Shown: piece by piece, positions 43,346-51,618 of the stretch
Numbering within the stretch: the first letter of the stretch is position 1
Layout of the letters: every line of letters starts with the position of its first letter
Virus record (IMG/VR): IMGVR_UViG_3300025151_003852
Coordinates: 62,001-126,000 of that record
From: a virus
Strand: one strand, 5' to 3'
Length of the DNA stretch: 64,000 nucleotides
Program-made: the position numbers and the translations under genes
The notes under the pieces: generated by a model
The model's database searches: none
What the model was told of the DNA's origin: nothing
What the model saw: the letters and a program-made list of their open reading frames with translations, nothing else

Positions 43346-46300
43346 ATGGCAGATACAGGTAAACAAAGTCCTTTAGGTCAAAATGTATTAGGCGGTCTCT
43401 TACAAAATAGATGTCTTAGAATCAACCCCAATGCCCAATTCTTCATGGGTATTAGTAGATCAAACACAGAGTATCAGTTTGGTGCATTAGTTCAGAATAC
43501 CGTGCTTAGAATGCTTGTATGGGCTATTAATGATGCTTATTTAAGGGGTGTAGTGGGAAGTGGCACATACAACAATCTTATTTCTATTAATGGTTATGGT
43601 ACATGTTATGCATTAGGAAATGCAAAACCTCCCACATACATAGCAGAAGATGCCTCAGAATCTTGGGCAGGAAAAACACAATACTCATCTGACTGTAAAG
43701 CAGTAGAATTTGCTCAATCAAAAGGCGTAGTAGGCGCACTACCTGGTCCTGCAAATGCAGGATATTCCGTAACTGGCACCACAGATTACGGACAACAAGC
43801 AACTTGGTTACCTTACAATATGTCAAATCCAAACAGTAGTATTACTCAATGGGGTTGGATTAGATGTCATGCTCTACAAGCACACAATGAATTTAATTGG
43901 CATGCAAAAGAAGGCAATGAAGGACAAGCAGTTCCTAGATATGAAGATTTTTTAGGTTCGTTTAACGAAGCATATAGTTTTATACAATATAATAATAGAA
44001 CAATTTCTACAGCACAAAATGCTGAGGAGTTTTTAGAAGGATCATTTAGTAACATGAATGATCTAATTACAGGAGATGTAACAGGTGTATCTTTATATAC
44101 ACAGGGTCTAGCAAGTGACTTACAAACTTTACAGAAAATCTTTGATTTTAAACGACTAGATCGATTTGGATTCCCTTCAACATTGCTACAGCAATTATAT
44201 GAACATGGCGGATTAACAACAGATTTAAATTTAGCCTTAGGAGCATCTGGCCTTGAAGAAAGAGAAATTAGAAGTTTATCCAGAGCAAACGATCACGGCA
44301 CAGCAGAACAAGAAAGAAAAATATATACTGCATTTTTATCTATAACCGGAGAAAATTTAAAAGTCTGTTTATCAGCATTAACCAATAGTAGATTTATGTT
44401 GGCGACCAGGCTCGACCCAGATTATAATGATTCCATGACATTACGTACATTAGCAGATTGTTTAAATCCATGGTATCTATTTTTTAACAGCAGACAAACT
44501 CTTACGACGCCTCTATATAATACATCAGAAAATGAATTGAATGTAACAGGTTCTAAAACATATTATCTAATTTATAATAATGATTTTTTTCCAGAGAAAT
44601 CAGAATCTGCAGGGGTAAATCCTGCACTTGGCACCGATACACTGAGAACCCGCGTTGGTACATTAGTTACAAAAGGAGCGCCTAATCCTAATGAGGCATC
44701 GGCGAGTGATACACCTAACTTTGTAGCACCTAGAGGATATGATTCATACTTAGGTCAACCAAATGAAATTTTACCTGAGGCTATCGGACTAGCCGCAGGC
44801 GCATTAAGATATGCTTTCCTACAGATTAGTAATATCGAACAGATTACTCCCGGTAAATTAGGCAATTGCCTTCAAAACTTAGAACTGATGGAAAATGATA
44901 CTGGTCTTGCCACTGCTAACACTGGAGGAGTTCAAGGAGTCTCATTACAAAAACCTGTAGATCCTTTGTTAGTAGATGAAATACAAGAGCAAATGGGATT
45001 AGGATCTAATGTAGGCGGCAATTACAGAATGGATGACTTTTTAGGTAATATGTCAGGTAATCCATATAACTGGGCTAAGTTGTATAGTTTTCTTGCAGGA
45101 GAAGATGAAATACAAAACGTTACTGCTTCTGCAGGATCTTCAGATTTGGCTGCTATCTATCAACAATTGTTTTTAGCAGTATCTTGGGAACCTGCCGCAA
45201 TTACTTTAGAATTAGAGTATACGTGTATCAACTCGGGACCTGGTACTCGGCCAGCAATAGAAAACGCATCCAACCCAGATTATCAACCGGATCCTGCACT
45301 ACCAGATTATAATCCTTATCTCTATGAACTTGTAGATCCGTCTACTGGTCTTCCCTATGATCCTAAACAATATACAAATAATCAATGGCAACCTTCACTG
45401 TGGGCACCGGGTTATAGAATTAAACCAAGTAACGGTGAGTATAACCCACTAACTAATGACGGTGGAGGATATGGTAGGGGCGGCGCACCAGATCCAGCAG
45501 TCACTATTAATTACACAACATTTAATTCAGAAGGATCAAGTATTAAGATTAGTGGTATAGGTAGAAACGATGCAGAGACAGGTAGCAATGGCGCCGGCAG
45601 ATTCGGACGTTGTTTGTCCGCAGAAGTTTACGGCGGTTCCCCTACTTATTTTGCTACGGGCGTCCCCGGCGCAAATTGGGAAGGTTCTGGTATCCCACAA
45701 CCAACTGATCCGCCTGTTGGATATGAAAATCCAGGTGGTATTTTTCCTAACTTCCAAGATTCAAATCCAGGATACGGTGGTCCTGTTGCTAACGTAGATG
45801 TTTTTGCAGAACCTGAATATCCCCCAATAGGCACTTATAATTGGAGACCTGCAACCGGTGCAACAAATTCACCTTATGGATCTAGTTATAATTATAATTC
45901 TGTTACTCAATATTATATTAATGCGGCTAACAGTGAAATTTATTCTATATCTCGTAATTCACCTAATGCAATACGAGAAGTAAATGTTATTTGGGAAATT
46001 TGCGGTAAACAAATGAAGGTAGAGCAACGTAGTAGATATAATGCTTTGGGTAGAGTAGAAATTCCTCGTGACCCGTTTACATACACCAACCAAGACTTGG
46101 TATCATTTGTAGATAGTATGCCTGATTATTCTGACTTTAAAACAGGACTTCAAGGAAGAGATACTATAGAACTTATTATTAAAAGAGATTGTGATGTTGG
46201 GCAAAATATTATGGCTCAAATGAGACAAGAAAGAAATGAAAAGGCTCTTTCAAATTGTGGCATACCTATTAATAATAATATTGCAGACAGAATTGCGCCT

Positions 46301-46768
46301 TCTACAATACGAACATTGGTTACAAATGGTACAGTACCAGGTGCACAAGAAGGAGTTGTAATCGGTGATACTGAATGGGTGAATCCTGGTTGGCCCGATC
46401 TTTCACCTCCAGGGGGTGTAACAGTGCAACCACCGGGTGTAGTAGATAACGGAGTTACTTTAACTCCTCTATCAGGTTCGGAGCCTGGAGATTTTACTCC
46501 TTTGTTTACACAGGTACAATACCCAGTTATAGGACCAGTAATATCAGTTGGTCCACCTTCTATAATCGATAGACCACCAAATGAGGGTAATGAAGGAGAA
46601 CCCGGAGGAGGAGAATTTGAACCCGGCGAAGGTGGCGGTGGTGCAAACTCAGGTGGCGGAACCCCCGGAGGTCCAAATAATCCGTTTGTTCCCCCTCAAA
46701 ATGTCGATAGTGCAATCGAACAAGTTATTCATTGTAATTGTGATTGTTGGGACCTAATTGGAGCCTAA
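43346..46768 (+). CDS. Large virion/baseplate-associated protein, unknown family
   Basis: 1140 residues following the PAAR gene at 8 nt. The N-terminal half is helical and rich in Asn, Tyr and Trp ('NTVLRMLVWAINDAYLRG'); 'EICGKQMKVEQRSRYNALGR' near 880 starts a compact domain; the tail from about 1020 is Pro/Gly/Glu-rich low complexity, and the protein ends with 'HCNCDCWDLIGA', a Cys/His cluster. Size, lack of enzyme motifs and location support a structural role. I do not recognise a T4 counterpart. Confidence 0.6.
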   Translation: MADTGKQSPLGQNVLGGLLQNRCLRINPNAQFFMGISRSNTEYQFGALVQNTVLRMLVWAINDAYLRGVVGSGTYNNLISINGYGTCYALGNAKPPTYIAEDASESWAGKTQYSSDCKAVEFAQSKGVVGALPGPANAGYSVTGTTDYGQQATWLPYNMSNPNSSITQWGWIRCHALQAHNEFNWHAKEGNEGQAVPRYEDFLGSFNEAYSFIQYNNRTISTAQNAEEFLEGSFSNMNDLITGDVTGVSLYTQGLASDLQTLQKIFDFKRLDRFGFPSTLLQQLYEHGGLTTDLNLALGASGLEEREIRSLSRANDHGTAEQERKIYTAFLSITGENLKVCLSALTNSRFMLATRLDPDYNDSMTLRTLADCLNPWYLFFNSRQTLTTPLYNTSENELNVTGSKTYYLIYNNDFFPEKSESAGVNPALGTDTLRTRVGTLVTKGAPNPNEASASDTPNFVAPRGYDSYLGQPNEILPEAIGLAAGALRYAFLQISNIEQITPGKLGNCLQNLELMENDTGLATANTGGVQGVSLQKPVDPLLVDEIQEQMGLGSNVGGNYRMDDFLGNMSGNPYNWAKLYSFLAGEDEIQNVTASAGSSDLAAIYQQLFLAVSWEPAAITLELEYTCINSGPGTRPAIENASNPDYQPDPALPDYNPYLYELVDPSTGLPYDPKQYTNNQWQPSLWAPGYRIKPSNGEYNPLTNDGGGYGRGGAPDPAVTINYTTFNSEGSSIKISGIGRNDAETGSNGAGRFGRCLSAEVYGGSPTYFATGVPGANWEGSGIPQPTDPPVGYENPGGIFPNFQDSNPGYGGPVANVDVFAEPEYPPIGTYNWRPATGATNSPYGSSYNYNSVTQYYINAANSEIYSISRNSPNAIREVNVIWEICGKQMKVEQRSRYNALGRVEIPRDPFTYTNQDLVSFVDSMPDYSDFKTGLQGRDTIELIIKRDCDVGQNIMAQMRQERNEKALSNCGIPINNNIADRIAPSTIRTLVTNGTVPGAQEGVVIGDTEWVNPGWPDLSPPGGVTVQPPGVVDNGVTLTPLSGSEPGDFTPLFTQVQYPVIGPVISVGPPSIIDRPPNEGNEGEPGGGEFEPGEGGGGANSGGGTPGGPNNPFVPPQNVDSAIEQVIHCNCDCWDLIGA

Positions 46769-46787
46769 AACTTTTTCTGCCTACCCC

Positions 46788-46816
46788 TTGACTCGTATTA
46801 AATATTAGTATACAAT
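46788..46816 (+). promoter_or_regulatory. Sigma70-type promoter for metK
   Basis: TTGACT, 17 nt, TACAAT (TATACA at 15 nt overlaps), 17 nt before ATG 46833. Confidence 0.7.
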
Positions 46817-46832
46817 ATACTAAAGGACATAT

Positions 46833-47966
46833 ATGAGTTATTATTTTACTAGTGAAAGTGTCTCAGAAGGGCACCCAGATAAAGTTGCAGATGCAATTAG
46901 TGATGCTATACTTGATTCGTTTATGCAACACAGAGATCCTACTTTGCGTTGTGCATGTGAAACACTTGTAACTACAAATAAAGTAGTAGTTGCAGGAGAA
47001 TACAAAGGAGCAATTGATAGTTTAGATGTTGAATATCTTGTACGTAGAGTCGTTAAGAATATCGGCTACGAACAAGAAGGCTTTCATTGGAAACACTTAG
47101 ACATTCAAAATTTGTTACATGGTCAATCTCCTGATATTGCATTAGGCACAGACACATTTGGCGCAGGTGATCAAGGCATCATGTTTGGTTATGCAACAAA
47201 AGACACAGAAACATATATGCCCGCACCTTTGTATTATTCTCATAGAATTGTAGAAATGCTGTCATATGTGAGAAAACAAGGAATTCTTCCTTGGTTAGGT
47301 CCTGATTCTAAGTCACAAGTCACTGTAGAATACAATGACGATAACACAGTTAAACGTATCGATAAAGTAGTTTGTTCTACTCAGCATGTCGATCAGGTCG
47401 ATATAGAGACTGTGAGGGCACAAATACAAGAAGTAATTCAGAAAACATTACCAGAAGAACTTTTAGATGAAAACACGCAATACTTAATTAATCCAACAGG
47501 TAGATTCGTCATTGGTGGACCTGACGGAGATTCAGGTCTAACTGGTAGAAAGATTATAGTAGATACATATGGTGGTATGGCACCTCACGGGGGAGGAGCA
47601 TTTAGTGGAAAAGACCCGTCTAAAGTAGATAGATCAGCGGCGTATATGGCTCGTTATCTTGCAAAGAATATCGTAGCAAGTGGACAAGCAGACTGGGCTA
47701 ACATTCAGTTAAGTTATGCAATTGGAGTAGAACAGCCTACTAGTGTTTACGTAGAAAGTGACAGAGATAGCAGAGATTTAACTAAATGGATCACAGATAA
47801 TGTAGACTTATCACCTAAAGGTATCATTGATAGATTTGACTTATTCACTCCTATATATGGTGCGACTACTAATTACGGTCACTTCGGTAAAGATTACTTA
47901 CCTTGGGAAAGACTTGATTTGTTCCCAGAAGAAAAGCCAAAGAAGAAAACAGTTAAGAATAAATAG
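46833..47966 (+). CDS. metK: S-adenosylmethionine synthetase MetK
   Basis: 377 residues, full length (bacterial MetK about 384). Signatures: 'SESVSEGHPDKVADAISDA' at 7-25 with the catalytic His; 'GAGDQGIMFGYA'; 'GPDGDSGLTGRKIIVDTYGG'; 'PHGGGAFSGKDPSKVDRSAA'; all residues of the ATP- and metal-binding loops appear intact. It makes SAM from methionine and ATP. In this window users of SAM are a radical SAM enzyme and four methyltransferase-like proteins. Phage-encoded MetK is uncommon. The C-terminus is basic ('EEKPKKKTVKNK'). Confidence 0.96.
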   Translation: MSYYFTSESVSEGHPDKVADAISDAILDSFMQHRDPTLRCACETLVTTNKVVVAGEYKGAIDSLDVEYLVRRVVKNIGYEQEGFHWKHLDIQNLLHGQSPDIALGTDTFGAGDQGIMFGYATKDTETYMPAPLYYSHRIVEMLSYVRKQGILPWLGPDSKSQVTVEYNDDNTVKRIDKVVCSTQHVDQVDIETVRAQIQEVIQKTLPEELLDENTQYLINPTGRFVIGGPDGDSGLTGRKIIVDTYGGMAPHGGGAFSGKDPSKVDRSAAYMARYLAKNIVASGQADWANIQLSYAIGVEQPTSVYVESDRDSRDLTKWITDNVDLSPKGIIDRFDLFTPIYGATTNYGHFGKDYLPWERLDLFPEEKPKKKTVKNK

Positions 47967-47988
47967 AATTAGACAAAGGAGTCTAATT

Positions 47989-48042
47989 ATGAATCAGACT
48001 ATCAAAGTAGTATCAACGAGAGTTGGTACTCATGGCTTATAG
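47989..48042 (+). CDS. Possible 17-residue leader peptide before the IscU-like gene
   Basis: ATG 47989 with a good AAAGGAG site, 17 codons (MNQTIKVVSTRVGTHGL), ending at TAG 48042, so it overlaps the IscU start at 48032 by 11 nt. It may couple translation of the scaffold gene or be a chance reading frame. No stalling motif recognised. Confidence 0.4.
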   Translation: MNQTIKVVSTRVGTHGL

Positions 48043-48412
48043 TGATAAAGTATTAGATCATTACGAAAATCCTCGCAATGTAGGTAAAATGGATGATAAC
48101 GACTCAGATGTGGGTACGGGCATGGTAGGTGCTCCCGCATGTGGAGATGTTATGAGATTGCAAATCAAAGTAAATGACGAAGGAGTTATTGAAGATGCTA
48201 AGTTTAAAACGTATGGGTGCGGGTCTGCAATTGCATCAAGTAGTCTCCTCACAGAATGGGTCAAAGGACAAACCCTCGAACAAGCAGAAACAATTAGAAA
48301 TACTGAAATCGCGGAAGAACTCGCACTCCCCCCGGTCAAGATCCACTGTTCGGTATTAGCAGAAGATGCAATCAAAGCCGCAGTCAACGATTACAGAACA
48401 AAACAGCAGTAG
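48032..48412 (+). CDS. iscU: IscU/NifU-type Fe-S cluster scaffold
   Basis: 126 residues from ATG 48032; an upstream in-frame TTG at 48023 adds only three residues and has a worse context. 'KVLDHYENPRNVG' opens the IscU fold; the three cluster ligand cysteines are C37 ('GAPACGD'), C63 ('YGCGSA') and C106 ('HCSVLAED'), with Asp39 conserved. Full-length relative to bacterial IscU (128). It builds [2Fe-2S]/[4Fe-4S] clusters for transfer to apoproteins; in this phage the likely client is the radical SAM protein or host enzymes. Confidence 0.93.
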   Translation: MAYSDKVLDHYENPRNVGKMDDNDSDVGTGMVGAPACGDVMRLQIKVNDEGVIEDAKFKTYGCGSAIASSSLLTEWVKGQTLEQAETIRNTEIAEELALPPVKIHCSVLAEDAIKAAVNDYRTKQQ

Positions 48413-48572
48413 ATCTCCTTGTAAAGGCATATGTAATTTAGACTTTGAAACACATCAAGTATGTCAAGGTTGCGGAAGAACAATAGATGAAATTGCTAAT
48501 TGGTCGATATATACTAATGAAGACAAAATGCTAATAAATGAAAAAGCAACCCAACGATTACAAGGATTTTAA
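48366..48572 (+). CDS. DUF1289-family small cysteine protein
   Basis: 68 residues; the domain 'SPCKGICNLDFETHQVCQGC' and 'GRTIDEIANWS' is the DUF1289 signature, with four cysteines (CxxxC and CxxC). The open frame overlaps the IscU 3' end by 47 nt using ATG 48366; no in-frame ATG/GTG/TTG is nearer, so the overlap seems real. DUF1289 proteins are of unknown function and probably bind a metal or Fe-S cluster. Overlap with IscU suggests joint regulation. Confidence 0.82.
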   Translation: MQSKPQSTITEQNSSRSPCKGICNLDFETHQVCQGCGRTIDEIANWSIYTNEDKMLINEKATQRLQGF

Positions 48573-49515
48573 AACAGAAATGGATATGACTCCCAAAGGC
48601 TTCGGTTTACCAAAAAAACTTTGGAGACAACTATTAAAGTATCGTAACAGAACAGTAGATAAATGTGCATCTGATGAAATGTTCAGTAAGATGCCATTCT
48701 ATAACGCATACATGCAACTACATCCAGTCAGAGATTTTCAATACACATTCAATTCATGGGGATTTCGTGCTGACTACAACTATGAAGATTTAAACGTAGA
48801 CGGTAAAAAAGCAAAAATCATACTAGCAATCGGTGATAGTTTTACTATGAATGTTGGTGGACCGTTAGAACATAGTTGGCCTAGTCAGTTACAAGAACGT
48901 TGTAATATTCCAATTCTTAACGGTGGAGTAGATGGCTTAGGTCCTGACTCTTATCATCTTATCGTAGACAAAATGAGAAAGTACTTTGATGTACAACATA
49001 CATTTTGTTTGTTTAACTTACACGGCGGAGCCTCAGCAGATCAACTTGCAGATGCTAATTCTACAGAACAAAAAATACATATCTTAAAAGAATATGAGTG
49101 GCCAGTTGGATCTGAAATTGCATTTATCCCACCTTGGTGCTGGAACCCTGACATGCGAAAAATTTTGTTATCGCATTTTCCAGATGCATTTGATTATATG
49201 AGACAAATTCCACTAGTATGGAAAGATATACCTTATGAAGTGTTTATGTTAATGGCACAGCAAGACTATCAAACATACTCTAACAGCAATTGGCCTTCAT
49301 TAGATGCTATCTATACACAATTAGCAGGGCATAATCACATGGACAACATGTTAAGTGATGTAGATAGACACTTTTTTATGAAACAACTTAGTGAAAGATG
49401 CGGTGGATATGCCTATCGCAATAGAGACTTTAGACATATGAGTGAACAAACTAACGGGTTTGTTGCTGATTATTTTTACGAGAAACTAGATCCAAAATTT
49501 ATAAAACTTAGATAG
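48538..49515 (+). CDS. SGNH-hydrolase-like protein 2
   Basis: 325 residues. Block I 'ILAIGDSFTMNVGGPLE' near 97-113 (G-D-S), 'GVDGLGPDSYHLIVDKM' for block III, and a Trp-rich C-terminal part. A clear block V Asp-x-x-His is less obvious than in the 18.2 kb gene ('DVDRHFFMKQL' near 275 is a candidate). ATG 48538 overlaps the DUF1289 stop by 35 nt; ATG 48580 ('MDMTPKGFG') is an alternative start. Function unknown: glycan or lipid deacylation is the family norm. Confidence 0.6.
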   Translation: MKKQPNDYKDFKTEMDMTPKGFGLPKKLWRQLLKYRNRTVDKCASDEMFSKMPFYNAYMQLHPVRDFQYTFNSWGFRADYNYEDLNVDGKKAKIILAIGDSFTMNVGGPLEHSWPSQLQERCNIPILNGGVDGLGPDSYHLIVDKMRKYFDVQHTFCLFNLHGGASADQLADANSTEQKIHILKEYEWPVGSEIAFIPPWCWNPDMRKILLSHFPDAFDYMRQIPLVWKDIPYEVFMLMAQQDYQTYSNSNWPSLDAIYTQLAGHNHMDNMLSDVDRHFFMKQLSERCGGYAYRNRDFRHMSEQTNGFVADYFYEKLDPKFIKLR

Positions 49516-49535
49516 TTAATAAGGGGACATATCTA

Positions 49536-49655
49536 ATGAGTGCAAGACGTAGGTTTTCAAATCGGTTGCGTTCCAACCAACAAAGGAATCGTAGAGTTCA
49601 GTTATTGAATAAAAAGAAAGAAAATAAAACGGTGATTAAGTTAAAAGAATCTTAA
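49536..49655 (+). CDS. Small basic protein (39 residues)
   Basis: ATG 49536 with AAGGGG upstream; MSARRRFSNRLRSN..., about one third Arg/Lys, ending '...KTVIKLKES'. It resembles no family I know; composition is like small nucleic-acid-binding or ribosomal-protein-like peptides. It lies just downstream of the SGNH gene. Confidence 0.6.
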   Translation: MSARRRFSNRLRSNQQRNRRVQLLNKKKENKTVIKLKES

Positions 49656-49762
49656 TTCTCTAAAGGACACACTCTGTTCCAAACTTTATGGATTCTTCCT
49701 GCCTTCATTATTTTATGTAATTTTTTGTATAATCTTATCATATGTGTACCTATTGTGTCAGT

Positions 49763-49784
49763 TATGTTACAAAATTGTGACATA
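49763..49784 (+). promoter_or_regulatory. Hairpin in the leader region of the peroxiredoxin gene
   Basis: TATGTTACA, loop AAAT, TGTGACATA: a 9-bp stem with one G-U in the 220-nt gap before the peroxiredoxin gene. No T-run follows. A TATAAATC and an AGTAAATAC element lie further down at about 49829-49850. Confidence 0.4.
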
Positions 49785-49874
49785 TAAGTATATATGCCTT
49801 TTGGCACCAAAAAAATATTTTTACTCTTTATAAATCAAGTAAATACTACACAATAACTTATTTAGGAGAACATA

Positions 49875-50396
49875 TTGAAAACAGTAGGAGAAAAATTTCC
49901 CGCATTCTCACTTCCGGGAATCGATGAAAATAATGAATTTGTCACAGTAAATATCGAAGAAGGGTATACACCACACAAAAAAGATTGGTCTGTAGTTTAT
50001 TTTTATCCCAAAGACTTTACTTTTATTTGTCCAACTGAAATTGCAGGTATGGATGTTTTAACAGAACATGCTAATGTAATTGGAATCAGTGGTGACAATG
50101 AGTTCTGCAAGTTAGCATGGAAAAAAGATAACGCATTAATAGGTGATATCAAACATGTCTTGGCTGCCGACTGTGGACTTGGTTTATCGCACACACTAGG
50201 TATTGTTAATGAAGAAGCAGGTGTTGCATATCGTGCAACGTTTATCTTTGATAAAGAAAGAACTATCCAGCATGTTTCAATCAATGCTTTGGATACCGGC
50301 AGAAATGCAGATGAAGTATTAAGAACACTTAAAGCATTACAAGCAGGTGGATTAACTGGTTGTGCTTGGGACGAAGGCGACGAATTACTAGGCTAA
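49875..50396 (+). CDS. AhpC/Prx1-type peroxiredoxin
   Basis: 173 residues with a TTG start preceded by AGGAGA. The peroxidatic Cys is C52 in 'FYPKDFTFICPTEI', with the conserved P-x-x-x-(T)-x-x-C pattern; a probable resolving Cys is C163 in 'LTGCAWDEGD' near the C-terminus, as in short AhpC proteins. It reduces peroxides, presumably protecting Fe-S and radical enzymes during infection. The tRNA-Ser gene begins 9 nt after its stop, so they share a transcript. Confidence 0.9.
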   Translation: MKTVGEKFPAFSLPGIDENNEFVTVNIEEGYTPHKKDWSVVYFYPKDFTFICPTEIAGMDVLTEHANVIGISGDNEFCKLAWKKDNALIGDIKHVLAADCGLGLSHTLGIVNEEAGVAYRATFIFDKERTIQHVSINALDTGRNADEVLRTLKALQAGGLTGCAWDEGDELLG

Positions 50397-50404
50397 AATA
50401 AATC

Positions 50405-50494
50405 GGAAGATTGGCAGAGTGGTTGAATGCACTGGTCTTGAAAACCAGCATACGAGAGATCGTATCGAAGGTTCGAATCCTTCATCTTCCGCCA
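50405..50494 (+). tRNA. tRNA-Ser(TGA)
   Basis: Cloverleaf with acceptor GGAAGAT/ATCTTCC, anticodon loop CTTGAAA (anticodon TGA), long class II variable arm, T arm GAAGG-TTCGAAT-CCTTC and an encoded CCA. 90 nt. It immediately follows the peroxiredoxin gene. Confidence 0.95.
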
Positions 50495-51046
50495 TCACTT
50501 GTGACCAATTAACATAAATCTATTATAACTAGAACTCCCGTAGTCGAAATATTTTGTTTCTGAGTATAGGAGTTCTGACATTTGAAATCTCTCTTTTAAT
50601 ACTTCTATAGACGGACAAGGGTTCGATATTAGCCACGGGTCTCTGTGTTCTGTAACATCACTAGACTGAATACATACTAATGCATTTGGGTCAACATTAG
50701 CATACCAGTCATCTTTCATATGCTCTACACTACAGTTAATTACTACGTTATGTCCTTGCAAATCGTAGGTATCTGCGTTTGCACATGTGTTTCTAATCTG
50801 TGAGTTTCTGCCTAACATAAAGCCCTGACATAGCATATCAGCGCCTCTAATCGCCTCTGAGTCAATATCTATGCCTAAGATGTGTTGATACTTGTTTTTA
50901 TTACGAGTTAAAAGCATAAAACCTAATAAATTATACCAGCACCCAGGCACTGCAACTACAGCATCTTTTGGTATATACGGTTCGATAGTTTCACACAACC
51001 AAAGTTTAGATTGTGTTTGACCATGTGAGAAAGATAATAGATCCAT
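50495..51046 (-). CDS. Class I methyltransferase-like protein
   Basis: 183 residues. 'DAVVAVPGCWYNLLGFMLLT' is the first strand and glycine turn of a Rossmann-like fold, followed by 'ILGIDIDSEAIRGADML' (acidic end of strand 2), 'NADTYDLQG' and 'NVVINCSVEHM' (motif IV-like). The glycine-rich motif is weak, so SAM binding is inferred. Convergent with the tRNA-Ser gene, whose CCA it touches. Confidence 0.55.
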   Translation of the reverse strand: MDLLSFSHGQTQSKLWLCETIEPYIPKDAVVAVPGCWYNLLGFMLLTRNKNKYQHILGIDIDSEAIRGADMLCQGFMLGRNSQIRNTCANADTYDLQGHNVVINCSVEHMKDDWYANVDPNALVCIQSSDVTEHRDPWLISNPCPSIEVLKERFQMSELLYSETKYFDYGSSSYNRFMLIGHK

Positions 51047-51073
51047 AATACTATTTAATGGGTAAAAAAACCG

Positions 51074-51102
51074 TTGACAAAAAATAATGATGCTGATATA
51101 AT
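51074..51102 (+). promoter_or_regulatory. Consensus sigma70-type promoter for the tRNA cluster
   Basis: TTGACA, 17 nt, TATAAT: perfect consensus, 24 nt before tRNA-Thr. This is the second perfect consensus promoter in the window. Confidence 0.88.
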
Positions 51103-51125
51103 GACTACTAAATATATGAACAAAT

Positions 51126-51201
51126 GCTCCAGTAACTCAGTTGGTAGAGTAACTGATTTGTAATCAGTAGGTCGGCGGTTCGAATCCGTCCTGGAGCTCC
51201 A
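51126..51201 (+). tRNA. tRNA-Thr(TGT)
   Basis: Acceptor GCTCCAG/CTGGAGC, anticodon stem ACTGA/TCAGT with loop TTTGTAA (anticodon TGT), T arm GGCGG-TTCGAAT-CCGTC with one G-U pair, encoded CCA. 76 nt. Confidence 0.95.
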
Positions 51202-51218
51202 TATTTTAGAGGGAAAGT

Positions 51219-51431
51219 TTGAACCTTACAGAGAAGATTAATGATAGAATGGATCAATTGCAAGCCTGGATGGAGAGCAATTATCACTTAAATCATGCAG
51301 AAGAAGTCTACGAACACACTCTTAATATCAGTAAGTTTTGGTCTGTTTTATCAGAAGAAGACAGAGAATATATACAGTGTGCCCAAGATGCTATCGAAGA
51401 ATCTACTCCATGGGGAGATCCAAATAAATGA
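51219..51431 (+). CDS. Small conserved phage protein between tRNA genes
   Basis: 70 residues with a TTG start and AGAGGGA upstream. 'RMDQLQAWMESNYHLNHAEE' and 'ISKFWSVLSEEDREYIQCAQ' match a small all-helical protein widespread in marine T4-type phages (recollection), function unknown. It ends 3 nt before tRNA-Ala, so it is embedded in the tRNA transcript. Confidence 0.75.
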   Translation: MNLTEKINDRMDQLQAWMESNYHLNHAEEVYEHTLNISKFWSVLSEEDREYIQCAQDAIEESTPWGDPNK

Positions 51432-51434
51432 AAG

Positions 51435-51510
51435 GGGGCCGTAGTTCAGTTGGGAGAACGTCTGGTTTGCAACCAGAAGGTCGGCGGTTCGACCCCGCCC
51501 GGCTCCACCA
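51435..51510 (+). tRNA. tRNA-Ala(TGC)
   Basis: Acceptor GGGGCCG/CGGCTCC (one G-U), anticodon stem TCTGG/CCAGA with loop TTTGCAA (anticodon TGC), T arm GGCGG-TTCGACC-CCGCC, encoded CCA. 76 nt. Confidence 0.93.
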
Positions 51511-51526
51511 GTGTTCAAAAAGTTTT

Positions 51527-51613
51527 GCCCGAGTGGTGGAATTGGTAGACACAAGGGACTTAAAATCCCTCGACCTTACGGTCATGCCGGTTCAAGTCCG
51601 GCCTCGGGTACCA
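51527..51613 (+). tRNA. tRNA-Leu(TAA)
   Basis: Acceptor GCCCGAG/CTCGGGT, anticodon loop CTTAAAA (anticodon TAA), class II variable arm, encoded CCA. 87 nt. Its 3' end lies five nt before the ATG of the reductase gene. Confidence 0.95.
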
Positions 51614-51618
51614 ATCAC

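Noticed and set aside
51351-51585. Minus-strand ORFs across tRNA-Ala and tRNA-Leu
   Set aside because: They are translations of tRNA gene complements (for example 'RAGSNRRP'), a well-known artefact.
51511-51618. N-terminal 36 codons before the reductase
   Set aside because: They read through tRNA-Leu; the real protein starts at ATG 51619.
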